A stretch of 64,000 nucleotides of DNA. Origin: Galeruca laticollis (Eukaryota; Arthropoda; Insecta; Coleoptera; Chrysomelidae). The position numbers and the translations under genes were made by a program. The stretch spans positions 199,114,862-199,178,861 of the forward strand of contig OY998178.1 of assembly GCA_963921935.1 (NCBI GenBank), given 5' to 3'. Positions 52,204 through 63,260 of this stretch are shown here, piece by piece; the stretch's first letter is position 1; each line of letters starts with the position of its first letter. Under the pieces are notes generated by a model. The model saw only the letters and a list, made by a program, of their open reading frames with translations. It was not told the DNA's origin and searched no databases.

Positions 52204-53640
52204 GCAACCCGAGAACTGCAGTCACAGGGGAAATCAGACAGGAGTAAACACTCAGCTGATGTGAATCACCAAAAGCTAACTCTGTGCGTAGACGGCCATG
52301 CCGTGTAGACCATTCTCAATGCAACAAATCGAAATCTAAGGAAGTTGCAGTTTCAAGAATTACAGTAGTCAACGAGAAATGGTCACCCACCAGGATCAGA
52401 GAAGATCAGGAGAATGATCCTTACCTGAAGAAGACCCGGCAATGGAAGGAAGAAAATCGGCGACCTACATGGCAAGTAGTGTCAAGATTTTCACCAACAC
52501 TCAAGGCGTATTGGGCTCAGTGGGACTCCCTTGTCCTGAAAGAAAGGCTGTTGAAAAGAGACCTTGAAAACGAGATTATGGTTCCGAGATGAGGAGACAG
52601 CTAGTTATACCGAGAACAAGAGTAGCTGAGGTACTAAAGAAGTTACACGACAAACTCTTCAGCGAGTCCGTGAAAGGTTTTATTGGATGAACAGCTCCGA
52701 CGATGTGAAGGACTGGTGTAAAAAATAAACGACTTGAGCTACGAGTAATGGACCACATCGCAAGAGAAAGGCACCCATGAAACAGTACAATGTTGGAAGC
52801 CCTTTCGAAACGATTGCTTTAGATATCGCTGGACCATTTTCGACGACCGAAAATGGTGGCAAATACATACTGGTTGTAATGGATTATTTCATAAAGTGGG
52901 TGGAAATTTATGCTATCCCGACCAAGGGGTCACAACTGTTGCGGATGTATTGGTGAAAGAATTTATCAGCCGATATGGAGTGCCCTTGGAAGTCCACAGT
53001 GACTAGGGAAGAAACTTCGAAAGCCATCTATTCCAGGAGATTTGCGACAAGCTGGGAATGAAGAAGACCAGGACAACAGCATTACATCCACAATCAGACG
53101 GAATGGTCGAGAGAATGAACAGGACTCTTTTAAAATACTTGTCCAAAGTAGTTTCCAGCCATCAGAGAGATTGGGACCAATATCTTTCCCTATTTGCATT
53201 GGCCTATCGATCTGCCGTCAATGAGTCCACGGGTGAAGCACCTGCGAAAATCCTGTTTCAACGTGAAATGAGGCTTCCTTTTGACATATAATTTTACTGT
53301 CGGCCTGAAGAAGATCTAGCAGGAGAAGACTACGTAATCCAATTGAGAAGACTGGACGATATTTATGAATTAGTTCGAACAAATCTTCAAGTTTCCAGCG
53401 ACAGAATGAAAAGTCGGTACGACACGCAGGCCACAGTAGGCGGTTTTAAAGAAGGGGACAAAGTATGGTTACACAACCCGACGAGGAGAAAAAGATTTTC
53501 TCCAAAATTACAAAAATCTTGGGAAGGTCCATAGTTAATCAAGAAAAGGATCAATGGTGTTATATATCGCATAAAAGCAAGATCTCCAACGGAAAACCAA
53601 AAGTAGTTCACCAAAACCGACTAGCGCCATTCGAAGGAGA
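52204..53640 (+). pseudogene. Integrase, second Gypsy copy
   Basis: YWMNSSDDVKDW, ETIALDIAGPF (Asp), SDGMVERMNR (Glu) and VHQNRLAPFEGD are recognisable. The middle catalytic block reads HSD followed by TAG (about 53004). Further damage: a deletion removing SPSGGHLGVKK near 52650, TAA near 52727, TAA near 53288 and several one-base shifts. It is clearly older than the first copy. Confidence 0.8.
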
Positions 53641-54331
53641 CCATGACCTAGAGAAAGAAGTGAACCAAATTCGAGATGTGTCTGACCCTACCTTCGATGA
53701 ATTTATGGGCGCATATGGGGGTACCGCGAAAGCTAGATATTGAGTCACTTCAGAACAACAACAAGATTTGTTCACTCTCCCGGAAGATTATTCACTGGCA
53801 TACAACATCCCCGCTCGTATCAAGAACGCACGAGGGTTGGCAACCGTCTTTCGAAAGAAGTTCGGGCAATTAGAAAAGCTTGAAGACCAGATTCCAGCCT
53901 TTGGCAAGACACTGAGACTGAACCACAATTCGCGGTACGACTTCTACGTGGTAACTAAAAATGAATTTCAAGATCGATCTACCTACCGCGATGTGTGGGA
54001 AGCACTTCGAAACCTCCGAGACCATGTGTTGGAATCCAGTGTAAAGAAACTGGCTATGCCCAAGATAGCGAGTAACCAGTTGGATTGGCGAGTCATCAGG
54101 AACATGGTAGAGGTGAACTTTCAAGGTACCGGTGTCCAGATATTAATTTGCAGCTACAACCCCCGTTATCAGTATCCGATAAAGACGGTGCCCTGTTATT
54201 TCCATAAGATCGGAAAGTGTAGAAATGTGGTCAGTTGCCGATTCAAACATCCAGTCTCGGCTACACAAAAGTTCCAGAAGGAACTTCCATTTAAGAAGTG
54301 GGTAATGTTACGAACTCGCACACCGGAGTAG
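53641..54331 (+). pseudogene. Macro domain and CCCH finger, second Gypsy copy
   Basis: After a TGA at 53741 the frame 53768-54331 is open for 187 residues: LFTLPEDYSLAYNIPARIK, GLATVFRKKFG, FYVVTKNEFQDRSTYRDVW, LAMPKIASNQLDWRVI, CYFHKIGKCRNVVSCRFKH. It differs from the first copy at roughly a dozen residues but keeps the TARG1-like Lys, the shortened IASN loop and all four zinc ligands. The integrase of this copy is riddled with breaks while this part remains open. Confidence 0.8.
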
Positions 54332-54791
54332 ATACTAAGAACGGTCCTGTAATCCCATGCTAACGGAGTTATATAAATGGCGAGCGCGCCGAATTCTGAG
54401 AAGGTCTATTGGATTTCTTTTTTGACCGTTTTTATAGACATGTTCTCCGAAGATCTTTTAAGGACTAATCCGGCATTCGAAATATATGCCGAAAGGCGAT
54501 TGTTTTGTGTAAGCCGCACACTAGAATTATCTAGAAAAAAGGCCACACATATAAAGGACCGACCAGCGGAAGAAATCAGTGTATACATTGATCTCGTGAT
54601 ATAAACAGCGAACAAGTAAATAGTCTAAGTAGTGAAGTGTTTATATAAATCAATGTAAGTGAATATACTGTGTATATAATATAAATTAGTGAATAATGTA
54701 ATGAATAAATAAAGTTAGTAGACGTAACGTGTGTGTATAAATTTATCCCACCCGTAATAAAAACCGTTTAAAAAAATAAGAAAAATATTAC
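54306..54791 (+). repeat. 3' LTR of the second Gypsy copy
   Basis: Starts TGTTACGAACTCGCACACCG, matches the first copy to GAGAAGGTCTATTGG, then diverges with about 130 bp of different sequence, and ends TTTATCCCACCCG...AATATTAC. About 486 bp. Confidence 0.8.
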
Positions 54792-56929
54792 AATCCTTTT
54801 TTTGATTGATCGTGATAAACCAAGAGGAACCGTATATAACGTAAGTATATTATCACTTTTCTTTCAGTTTATCGTCATATGTAGACCCCAGTTACTTTTG
54901 GTTGAAATCCTTAAATTGGATGTGGTAGTTTACTTGAAGCTAACTGGAAGATAATTGAATTTTGAACAACTTTTGTTTGAAACATTTTTTCAAAAAATTT
55001 ATATTTTGAGAAAAAATTTTTCTTAAATATGGTCGTTTTTAATAATTAAAACTAATATTTAGAGTGCCATAAAGTAGTGAGATTTATTGAATTATTTGAA
55101 AACAAATCAATAGTTTTTATTTAGTGGATGACATGACTGTCAAAAACTTGACGTGTATCGTTTGTGTGGAAGTCTTGTGCTGGCCACAACGCATTTTTTA
55201 TTAAAGAACTCGGTACTCTCCTGAAATCGTTATAGTACTCACTCTAAGAAAATATTGTATTTTGATAAGTCATACAATAATTCATTTTGAGTGTTTTATG
55301 GCGTGTTTTATTGGCGTGTTTTATGACATATAGACCACATGAAAGGACGCTAAGCAGTTGAACTATGACCTTATAATAAAGTGATGGTGGATAAAAGTCA
55401 TTTTATGTTCTGGTTGATGTAATTAATATGCTTCTAAGTATTCTATATAAAACATATTGGAAGTTTACGTATTTGCAAAAGTTCAATAATATTATTTAAG
55501 CATGGGATAACGAAATGTGAAGAAAAAAAAATTAACCATACCTTGTAGTAACAATAACTTACTCTTTAACAATTTAACGTAAACCTTTGAACTCCATTTT
55601 ACGAATATTTCCAGGACTAACAGCGCTTCAAAGACTGGTAAATATTTGTATGTTTGATGGTGCGGTCTCTTTCTACCATTTTGGTATAAAGAGGTGAGAG
55701 ATAATATAGGTGATGCGGAAACGAGAACGGCATTGATAAAACCTTGCCCTCATGATGGGGATGTGAGGGAAAGTCCAAGGGTTAAATTTCACGGCGGAGA
55801 GCAGTTATGTTTATGATGTTTTAATAGGTATTTCATATTAAGTAAACACGGTTTCCTGATTATCTGCCTCATTAATATCAAGAGGTACGTGTTTTTGATT
55901 TTGAAGATATAGAAGACGTTGATTATATGTACAGGGGATGTATTTTATTGTGACAACAATGGCGATAAATCGTTTGAAAGTTTTTTTCACTTTTTATCCA
56001 AAATTCTATTGTTTTCAAATTTTTGCAAAAATTTACAGGCGTGACCGACATTATAGCAAGCGTTATTCGTCTTCTAAAGTAATAGAAATCATTTGATTCA
56101 GTTTTGTACCCAATACTGTTCACGTGTCCCCACAAAATAAGTCTAATTACGTAAGATCAGATGATCATGTGGTGGTGCTCCTTCTTGCTGGAACTTACAG
56201 ATTTCCTGGATCAGGTCAGGATATCATTGCTACACAGCTATCGCCATTAAAACTGCCCTTAATAAAGAAGGGACAAATGATATGGTTTCCAGCGATTTTT
56301 AGCCAAACATTAACTTTTGAGGGTATTGCGTGTGTTTTTCTCTGAACCAGTGAGCATTTTCTGTTGACCAGTAGCAGCATAACTGTTAAGTGAAAAAGTG
56401 TATCTACTCATTAGAAAATATAACGTCTTCTAATCTAACATTTTTTTTGTTAACTTTCGCAATAAATATGAGAAGAGTAGAATTTTGGATAGAGAATGGA
56501 AAGTACTTTCAAATACTACTTCCCATTTAAAAAAATTGGGGTTTGATACAGTCACTCAAAGGGAGTTGAAGATAGAGTCACATTATTACATTGATGAATG
56601 CCTATATTTTAAATGTATCTTTTATCTTGGTCTTTTCCACACTGATAAAATAAGATGAAATTCTGATAAATTTTAAGTTTAATAAGATTATTAACTCCAT
56701 TAAATCGGTGAACAAATCTATTAAAAGCATGTAACAAAAAAAAGTTTACACTTGCTGATTCATTTGTTAGGGTAAGATCTTGTACAGTGTAGTAGATTCA
56801 TATTAAGTTCATTTAAGTCAATATTAAATCTTAAAATCAAGTGGAGCAAATGAGATAAACCAGGAAATGGTTAAATATCTAGGTGATGAGGGTAAATATT
56901 AGATTTGATGTTGAACAAAAAACATATTG
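54792..56929. other. Unassigned AT-rich sequence
   Basis: More than 2 kb with no recognisable gene or inverted repeat. GGCGTGTTTTAT is directly repeated near 55299 and 55313. Confidence 0.35.
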
Positions 56930-57602
56930 TTAGAAACCCAATAGACTATTTGATGATCAACGAAATATATAGGAATAGTGTAGTTTCAATTAAAACTTAT
57001 ACAGGTGCAGATGTATCCTCCAGATGTAACCTAACCTAACCACAGCCCTCTAATCGCAAAAATAAGAGTAAACTTAAATAAAGTTAACCAGGAGAAAACG
57101 AAAGCTACAGGGTCCCGATGAAATACCAATTGAAGTTTTTAAATTGATCACAACATACGCATTATAGTAGATCTTTTTAACAGCGTTTACAAATCGGGAG
57201 TAATACCAAAAGAATGGCTACTATCAACGTTCATAACCCTACCCAAAAAGGTAAATGCTAGAAACTGCTCAAATCACCGTACCATTAGCCTGAAGTGTCA
57301 TTATTGAAAATCATTCACCGCAGAATATGCACAAAATTTGAAGCAGACACTGGTCAAACCCAATTCGGCTTTAAAAATGGTTTAGGAGCCAGAGAGGCCC
57401 TTTTTGCTTTTAATATACCCAGTCAACTATCCTATTTAATCAAAGTGTATATGCATGTTTTTTGGACTACAATAAAGCTTTTGATACCGTTCAACACAAA
57501 TCGCTAATACTGATACTCAAAAATAAAAACATTTATTCCTGAGACACTAGGATAATACATAACCGTTACTATCAACAAGAGGCAACACTACGCATTAAAT
57601 AA
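56930..57602 (+). pseudogene. LINE endonuclease end and RT first half
   Basis: RNPIDYLMINEIYRNS and YTGADVSSR are the R.IDY and SDH-proximal blocks of the endonuclease. After an internal deletion come GPDEIPIEVFKL, VYKSGVIPKEWLLSTFITLP, QTQFGFKNGLGAREALFAFN and, in another frame, VYACFLDYNKAFDTVQHKSL (RT palm A with catalytic Asp). At least three frameshifts. Confidence 0.8.
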
Positions 57603-58321
57603 GCGGTTTGAAAGATTAAAACTAACTTTTCCGCATATGTAACAGACCCCGAACAATATTCTACAATAAATTTGTCACTTGTATACACTTTGGGGGATGA
57701 ATCGTGCTAACTAACCGAAATTTCTCCAAAAGTAACCAATAATGTAGTATATCTGGATTTATAGGACATGCTGTACTCGCTCTAGTCAACTGAAAATAAA
57801 TAGGGTACATCTGTGAGACACCTTGAAAAATATCCAATTACAAAATTGGTCACATGTGTGGGGGGGGGCGGGGCTTCAATTAACAGGGGTAAGTATTAAC
57901 AAGAGAATTTCTTGAGAACTATGCAAGTTAAACCTACAGCACGCGGTTCAAAACGCCATCTAGATCATGCCATATGACTCGGTATTGCTCAGTTCTGCTC
58001 CACGCGTCCTGCAAGACACATGTATACCGTATCAATCTATTACGCAGGTAACGAACATTTTTAACGTTAAAATTTTTTGATTTGTGCTCAAAATATACGG
58101 CGTTGTTATTACGCTTTTCATCTTTCTAGAAGCCTGTTTCATACTTAATAATGCTGTGTAGCTCAAATGACTAACTTTTCAAGAAATATTTTCTTATGGT
58201 ATTTGCAATCAAAAATATTCCTTTGGGGTTCATACCTACCCCAAATTTGGGGGCTAGTATTAACAAGGTTATAGACTGGGCATGATAATTATAAAAAAAA
58301 ATTCGTTTCACTTTATTACAG

Positions 58322-60544
58322 AATGAGAACGTATAAAAGAAAGACTACAAGAGGAACTAAATCCTTAGATGTCTACGAGTTGGCTGCGATGGAAATAATG
58401 GAGAAAAATAGAAAGGTAGCGACAGAGTTTGAGCTCTGTCACGTTTTACTCTATAATTTCGTGAAAAAAAAAGAAATCGGGTGCACAAGCAGCAGTAGGT
58501 TACCAGAAAATCCGCTTAGTTTTCAATGTTGCACAAGAAGAAATTAAAGCAGAATATTTGTTGAAGTGTTCCTATATTTATTTCGGATTACTACCCGAAG
58601 ACGTAAGGCGATTAGCATATCAATATACTAAGTTTTACAATGTTGAGAAGGTACCAGTGTCCTGGCATGTTAACCAGATCGTCGGTAATGACTGGTTCAC
58701 TAATTTCATGAAGAGAAATCCGAGGTTGGCGATACGAAGCCCTGAAGCCACCAGTTTGAGTAGAGCGACTTCATTTAATAGAACTAACGTTCAAAACTTT
58801 TTTGAGAAATACAGAAGCGTGCTAGAAAGATACAGCTTCCCACCATCTTGAATTTGGAATGTTGACGAAACAGGTATCTGTCTTCTTGGTTACCCTACTA
58901 ATCTTATGTCAGTTTTTACTTTACACTTTTATAAATATCACAATTTTCTAGGTATCATAACCGAGCAAATACTGAAGAAGATTGTTGCTGGAAAAGGCAT
59001 AAAGCAGGTCGGTGCAGTAGCATCTGCTGAACGAGATGTTAGACTTGCAGTAGCAACAAATGCTATTGGCAATGCCATACCCTGTATGTTTGTCTTTCCT
59101 TGTATTCGTTACAATGACATATTTGTTAGGAATGGACCACCAGAATGCATAGGAGTTGGAAATCAATCTGGCTAGATGACTCGAAAAGAGTTTGGAAAAT
59201 TCATTGATCATTTTATTCATCATGTGAAGCCGTCGAAAGAAGATCCCGTCTTACTCTTACTGGACAACCACAGCTCACATGTGAATATAGAAGTGGTTAA
59301 CATAGCCAAGGAAAATAATTTTTTTTTTATTGATGCCTCATATCACCTATTTAAAGCACGCCTCGGCGTGTTTATATCGAACTTTCAAACACGCGCGTTT
59401 TTAAAGTCCCTATGGTAACAACAACTCGAGAAAATACTATTTAGGATGGACTTTCACGAAACTTGGCTGGGCATCGAGGGCGGACTTTTATGAAATAAAA
59501 CTTGGCTGGGCATCGAGGACGGACTTCCATTTTTTTTGTAGTAATAATATAATAATAATATTTTATGATATCAAAGTGCACCAATAAACAAAAATAGTAT
59601 TCGTAGATAACTGGTCTTTCAAACACTCGCTCTATTTCGCGCGTGTTTTAAAGACCTCTTTATCCACTTATACTTTAATATACTATTATTGTCATTCCCG
59701 CCTCATTGCTCCCATCACCTACAGCCTCTTGATGTTGGAATCATGGTGAACTTAAAAATTATCTAAATAGAGCGCAAACTTCTTGGATGAGTAGTAATCC
59801 CGGAAAAACTATGACCATATATGATTTCCCTGGTATTATTAAAGATGCATTACCTCTGGGATTGAATCCGAGGAATATGATAAACGCAATCAGGAAATCT
59901 GGTATCTGGCCATTTAACGACGAAGTCTTCCAAGATTCGGACTTTGCGCCATCATATGCACGGACCGTCCGGACCCGACGAATCAAGATCTGTCATCATA
60001 TTCAATTAATTCTGAACTACTGAGCGATATGCCCAATTTTGACAGCTCAACTGTAGGTACTGTGCACGTGTTTAATGGGCCAGTAGCTGGACCATCAGGT
60101 TTGCAGAGGGACTCTAGCGATTTCTCAATTGAAACTGTAAGATATCTGCCAAAAGCTCCACCACGAGCTCCATCCAACCGTAAATGGGCTAAAAAATCTG
60201 CCATTCTCACCGATACACCGGAAAAAATGCGTTGGAAGAAGAACAAGACATCAGAGAACTGAAAAAGAGGAAAATGGAAGAAAGAAAACAGAACAAAGAG
60301 AATAAAAAAGAAAAAGGAAAAGGTAAAGGAAGGAGAAGAAAGACGAGAAAATAGAAAAGGTAAAGAAAAGAATATTAAACGAAAGCAATTATTCTGATTA
60401 AGAGGATGAATGTTTTTGCATTGTTTGTGGTATGTTGTATAAGGATGATATATATAAAGAATGGGCCCAAGTTGGATGCACCAAGGGTGATATCACATCA
60501 TTCATTTGCTTGAATTGTGATTCAGATGACGATGAGTACGAATA
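58322..60544 (+). pseudogene. pogo/Tigger transposase with C-terminal PHD-like finger
   Basis: From ATG at 58323: MRTYKRKTTRG (start), GYQKIRLVFNVAQEE, YFGLLPEDVRRLAYQ, DWFTNFMKRNPRLAIRSPEA, SLSRATSFNRTNVQNFFEKY, then after a stop NVDETG (first Asp), KQVGAVASAERDVRL, VLLLLDNHSSHVN (second Asp), and beyond the 358-bp insert HHLQPLDVGI (third Asp). C-terminus: RKSGIWPFN, KSAILTDTPEKMRWKK, and a finger CIVCGMLYK...WAQVGC...CLNCDSDD ending TAG at about 60544. The triad is intact, but stops (58849, 59173) and shifts kill it. Confidence 0.85.
59342..59699. mobile_element. 358-bp insert in the pogo gene with a 7-bp duplication
   Basis: GCCTCAT flanks both sides (59335-59341, 59700-59706). Removing it restores the pogo frame up to HHLQPL. 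It contains two near-copies of AACTTGGCTGGGCATCGAGG, 40 bp apart, and inverted ACACGCGCG/CGCGCGTGT segments. Non-coding. Family unknown; the 7-bp duplication does not settle it. Confidence 0.7.
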
Positions 60545-61833
60545 GTTTTTCATATTCTTAATAGAGTCTATAATACTTAGTTAGTCTATAGTTTATAAAA
60601 TATTTTTCAATAATAAAGTATTATGTCATTCTCATGTTCGTTTTCTTTCATAGGATTAGTTTGTATAACATCATGTTGATACTTGCCCCAAAGCTGTTAG
60701 TTTTAGCCCCAAGGACGGGGTAAGAATTAACAAACGCTTTTCTCGATATAAAAATGTCTGTTTTAGACACCAATAATTCAATCTATTATTTATGTTATTA
60801 ACGTGATACCTAAACATTTGAAGTATCAATTGACGCAAAAATCAGGTCTTAATGTTGAATAATTTCGGAATTACAAATAAATATGCAATTTTTGTTAATT
60901 GTGGCCCCGTCCTCCCCTACACTCCGGAGGCTGTATCGTGCTAACAACCCGAAATTTGTCCAAAAAGGACCAAAAATGTGACACTTCAGGTACATTAGCA
61001 CCCGTTGTACTAGCTCTGGTGAGCTAAAAATCAATAAGGTTCATCTATTAGACGTCTTGATTAATATTCAATCATAAAATTGGTCACTTATATACACTCT
61101 GGAGGCTGTATCGTGCTAACAAACTGAAAATTGTCCAAAAATGACAAAAATTTGGTACTCTAAGTACCATAGCACCCGTTGTACTGGCTTTAGTGTGCTG
61201 GATATCAATAGAGTTCATCTTTCAGATGCCCTGAATAATATTCAATCATAAAATTGGTCACTTATATACACTCTGGAGGCTGTATCGTGCTAACAAACTG
61301 AAAATTGTCCAAAAATGACAAAAATTTGGTACTCTAAGTACCATAGCACCCGTTGTACTGGCTTTAGTGTGCTGGATATCAATAGAGTTCATCTTTCAGA
61401 TGCCCTGAATAATATCCAATCATAAAATTGGTCACTTGTATATATTCCGGAGGCTGCATCGTGCTAATTAACTGAAATTTCTCCAGAAATGCCAAAAATG
61501 TCGTACTTCAAGTACCATAGCACCCTTTGTACTAGCTCTGGTAAGCTGAAAATCAATAGGGTTCATCTGTAAAATGTCCTGAACAATATTCAATCATAAA
61601 ATTGGTGACTCCGGAGGCTGTATCGTGCTAACAAGACATGTAACGAAAAGTAGCCGACAACAACGACGACGACGACATACACACAGGATTTTTTTTCTAA
61701 AAACCATTTTCTTGTGTTGTTCGTGATAGAAAACGTAAAAATAACTAAAAAAAAATTTTAAAATTCCAACTTTTTTTGGGGTATACCAATACTTTTCTCG
61801 CATATTGGATAGGTTGGGCGGAAAAGTAAATAA

Positions 61834-62640
61834 AGAAAAGGAAGCTATAAAAATAAAAAGAGGAGTTTGACAGGGCTGTGTCTTGTCACCATCACTGTTT
61901 AATATTTACTCGGAAGAAATTTTTAAGGAGGGACTTCAAGAGGAAACAGCTGCAATAAAAATTAAAGGTATCCCAATTTGTAATATTAGATACGCCGAGA
62001 ATATGGACCAAAGTGGCAGATACAAGTAAAAAATATGGATTAACTCGAAAAAAAGAACGAAATTTATGACAACAAGAAAAAAAGGTCGACAACGTCAGTC
62101 TTTATATAAATAATGAAGCGATAGAAAGGGTGGAAAATTATAACTACTTAGGGATAAACCTTAACGAAACAAACGACTATACCAAATAAATTAGAATAAA
62201 AATAGATAAAGCAAGAAGCGCTTTCCACAATATGAAACGTGTATTGTGTTGCCGGGAATTAACTTTAAAGTTGAGAGTGCGTATACTAACATGCTACATA
62301 TCCTCGATTCTCATATATGGGGTAGAGGTATGGCCCTTAAGTAAGCAAACCGTAAATAAACTGAAGGCCTTTGATATGTGGGCGTATCTGCGTACCTTAA
62401 AAATGTCATGGACCGATAACATCACCAATGAACGCGTGAAGAAAAATACCAACTTCTACAGTTGATCATGCAGGGTAAGATCCAGGGGAAACGAAGCATT
62501 GGCAGAAGGAGGATATCATGGCTGAGAAACCTCAGAGGGTGGCTTGGTCGCAGTTCCAATCAACGATTTCGGGCTGTAGTATAAAATATTCGTATTGCAA
62601 TGATGATTGCTAACCTCCGTAGCGTAGATGGCACGTAAAG
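61834..62640 (+). pseudogene. LINE RT second half and C-terminus
   Basis: AIKIKRGV-QGCVLSPSLFNI (stop inside the R.QGCVLSP box), YSEEIFKEGLQEE, IRYAENM (degenerate YADDM), then LRVRILTCYISSILIYGVEV, KLKAFDMWAYLRTLKMSWTD and GKRSIGRRRISWLRNLRGW. These follow the RT palm, thumb and C-terminal order. Not functional. Confidence 0.8.
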
Positions 62641-62689
62641 AAGAAGAAGTACAATCAAGGATAGGAATAATAACATAAGAATTGGAGGA

Positions 62690-63260
62690 AATCCTGTTAG
62701 TTCCGATATATGAAAAAGAAAAAAAAACTGGGAAAATTATAAATCAAAATATATACGAGAATAATAGTGGAAAAACGAGAAGATAAAGTAATAGGAAAAT
62801 TGAAGGAATAGCAAACTGTATACCTACAGAAAGGGAAGATGAACAATTAATAAAATTATAGAGCGGCTACATGAAGTAGGAAAAACTTTGCACTTAAAAT
62901 TTATAGATCTGAGAGTAGTTTTTGACTAAGCCCATAGAAACATCATGTGGAATATAATAAAACACTTGGAAAAACTACAAAAATCATATACAAAAGAATA
63001 GAAAAGTACAATGCACGGAGATTGGAAGATTCTAAAATGGAAAAACGAATGACAGGACCACATAGAGAGCCCACTTATACCTATACTAATTATGGAGAGA
63101 ATCCTGAAAAACGTGACAAACGGACAAGTGGAGAATGAGTGCAGGTCGATTAACAAAATAGTATGAAAGGAAAGTCCAGCAGAAGAAGAAAGAGAAGTAT
63201 TGAACGATAAGAAAGAAAACGATGGGAAGAATGGATAAAATCAATATATAATCAGATTCC
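62690..63260 (+). pseudogene. Another decayed LINE RT fragment
   Basis: LVPIYEKEKKTGKI, LHEVGKTLHLKFIDLRVVFD (palm A region), RNIMWNIIKHLEKL. The pattern fits an RTE/CR1-like RT (LHLLFIDLKKAFD) but almost every conserved residue beyond that is lost. Stops in all frames. Confidence 0.5.

Larger units (their letters stand above)
52204..54791 (+). mobile_element. Second Gypsy copy, 5' truncated
   Basis: It begins abruptly at a position equivalent to 46055 of the first copy, with no 5' LTR or Gag, and runs through integrase, macro and CCCH domains to a 3' LTR at 54306-54791. It shares with the first copy the segment joining nucleocapsid to the end of RNase H, so the loss of protease and RT predates both. 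Its LTR differs strongly in its middle, marking another subfamily. Confidence 0.85.
57861..60917 (+). mobile_element. pogo-like element 2
   Basis: Ends GGGGGGGGCGGGGCTTCAAT and GGGGAGGACGGGGCCACAAT are inverted repeats continuing TTAACA. The target is TA (right 60918-60919; left decayed to TG), inside a TATA of the 174-bp monomer. Internal copies of GGGGTAAGTATTAACAAG lie at about 57888, 58243 and 60716. Length 3057 bp, including a 358-bp insert. Confidence 0.85.
57603..61826. repeat. Tandem-repeat element, copy 2 (period 174-175 bp), split by pogo
   Basis: Same constant ends as 3489-4263, in reverse orientation (GCGGTTTGAAAGATT at left, GGCGGAAAAG at right). Monomers start near 60922, 61097, 61271, 61446 and 61609, plus one left of the pogo insert. 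The adjacent units near 61080-61254 and 61255-61429 are almost identical, showing recent unit duplication. Flanked by TAAATAA. Net length is about 1.17 kb against 0.78 kb for copy 1, so unit number varies. Confidence 0.85.
56930..62640 (+). mobile_element. LINE (RTE/CR1-like RT) split by nested insertions
   Basis: Endonuclease end and RT start (56930-57602) join RT end and C-terminus (61834-62640) once the insertion 57603-61826 is skipped: QEATLRIK runs on to KEAIKIKRGV. A GAAGAAGAAG tail marks the 3' end near 62640. TAAATAA on both sides of the insert (57596-57602, 61827-61833) is its target duplication. Confidence 0.8.

Noticed and set aside
57020..57045. TAACCTAACCTAAC as telomeric DNA
   Set aside because: Only two to three TTAGG-type units, too short to claim an interstitial telomere; the same holds at 31600.
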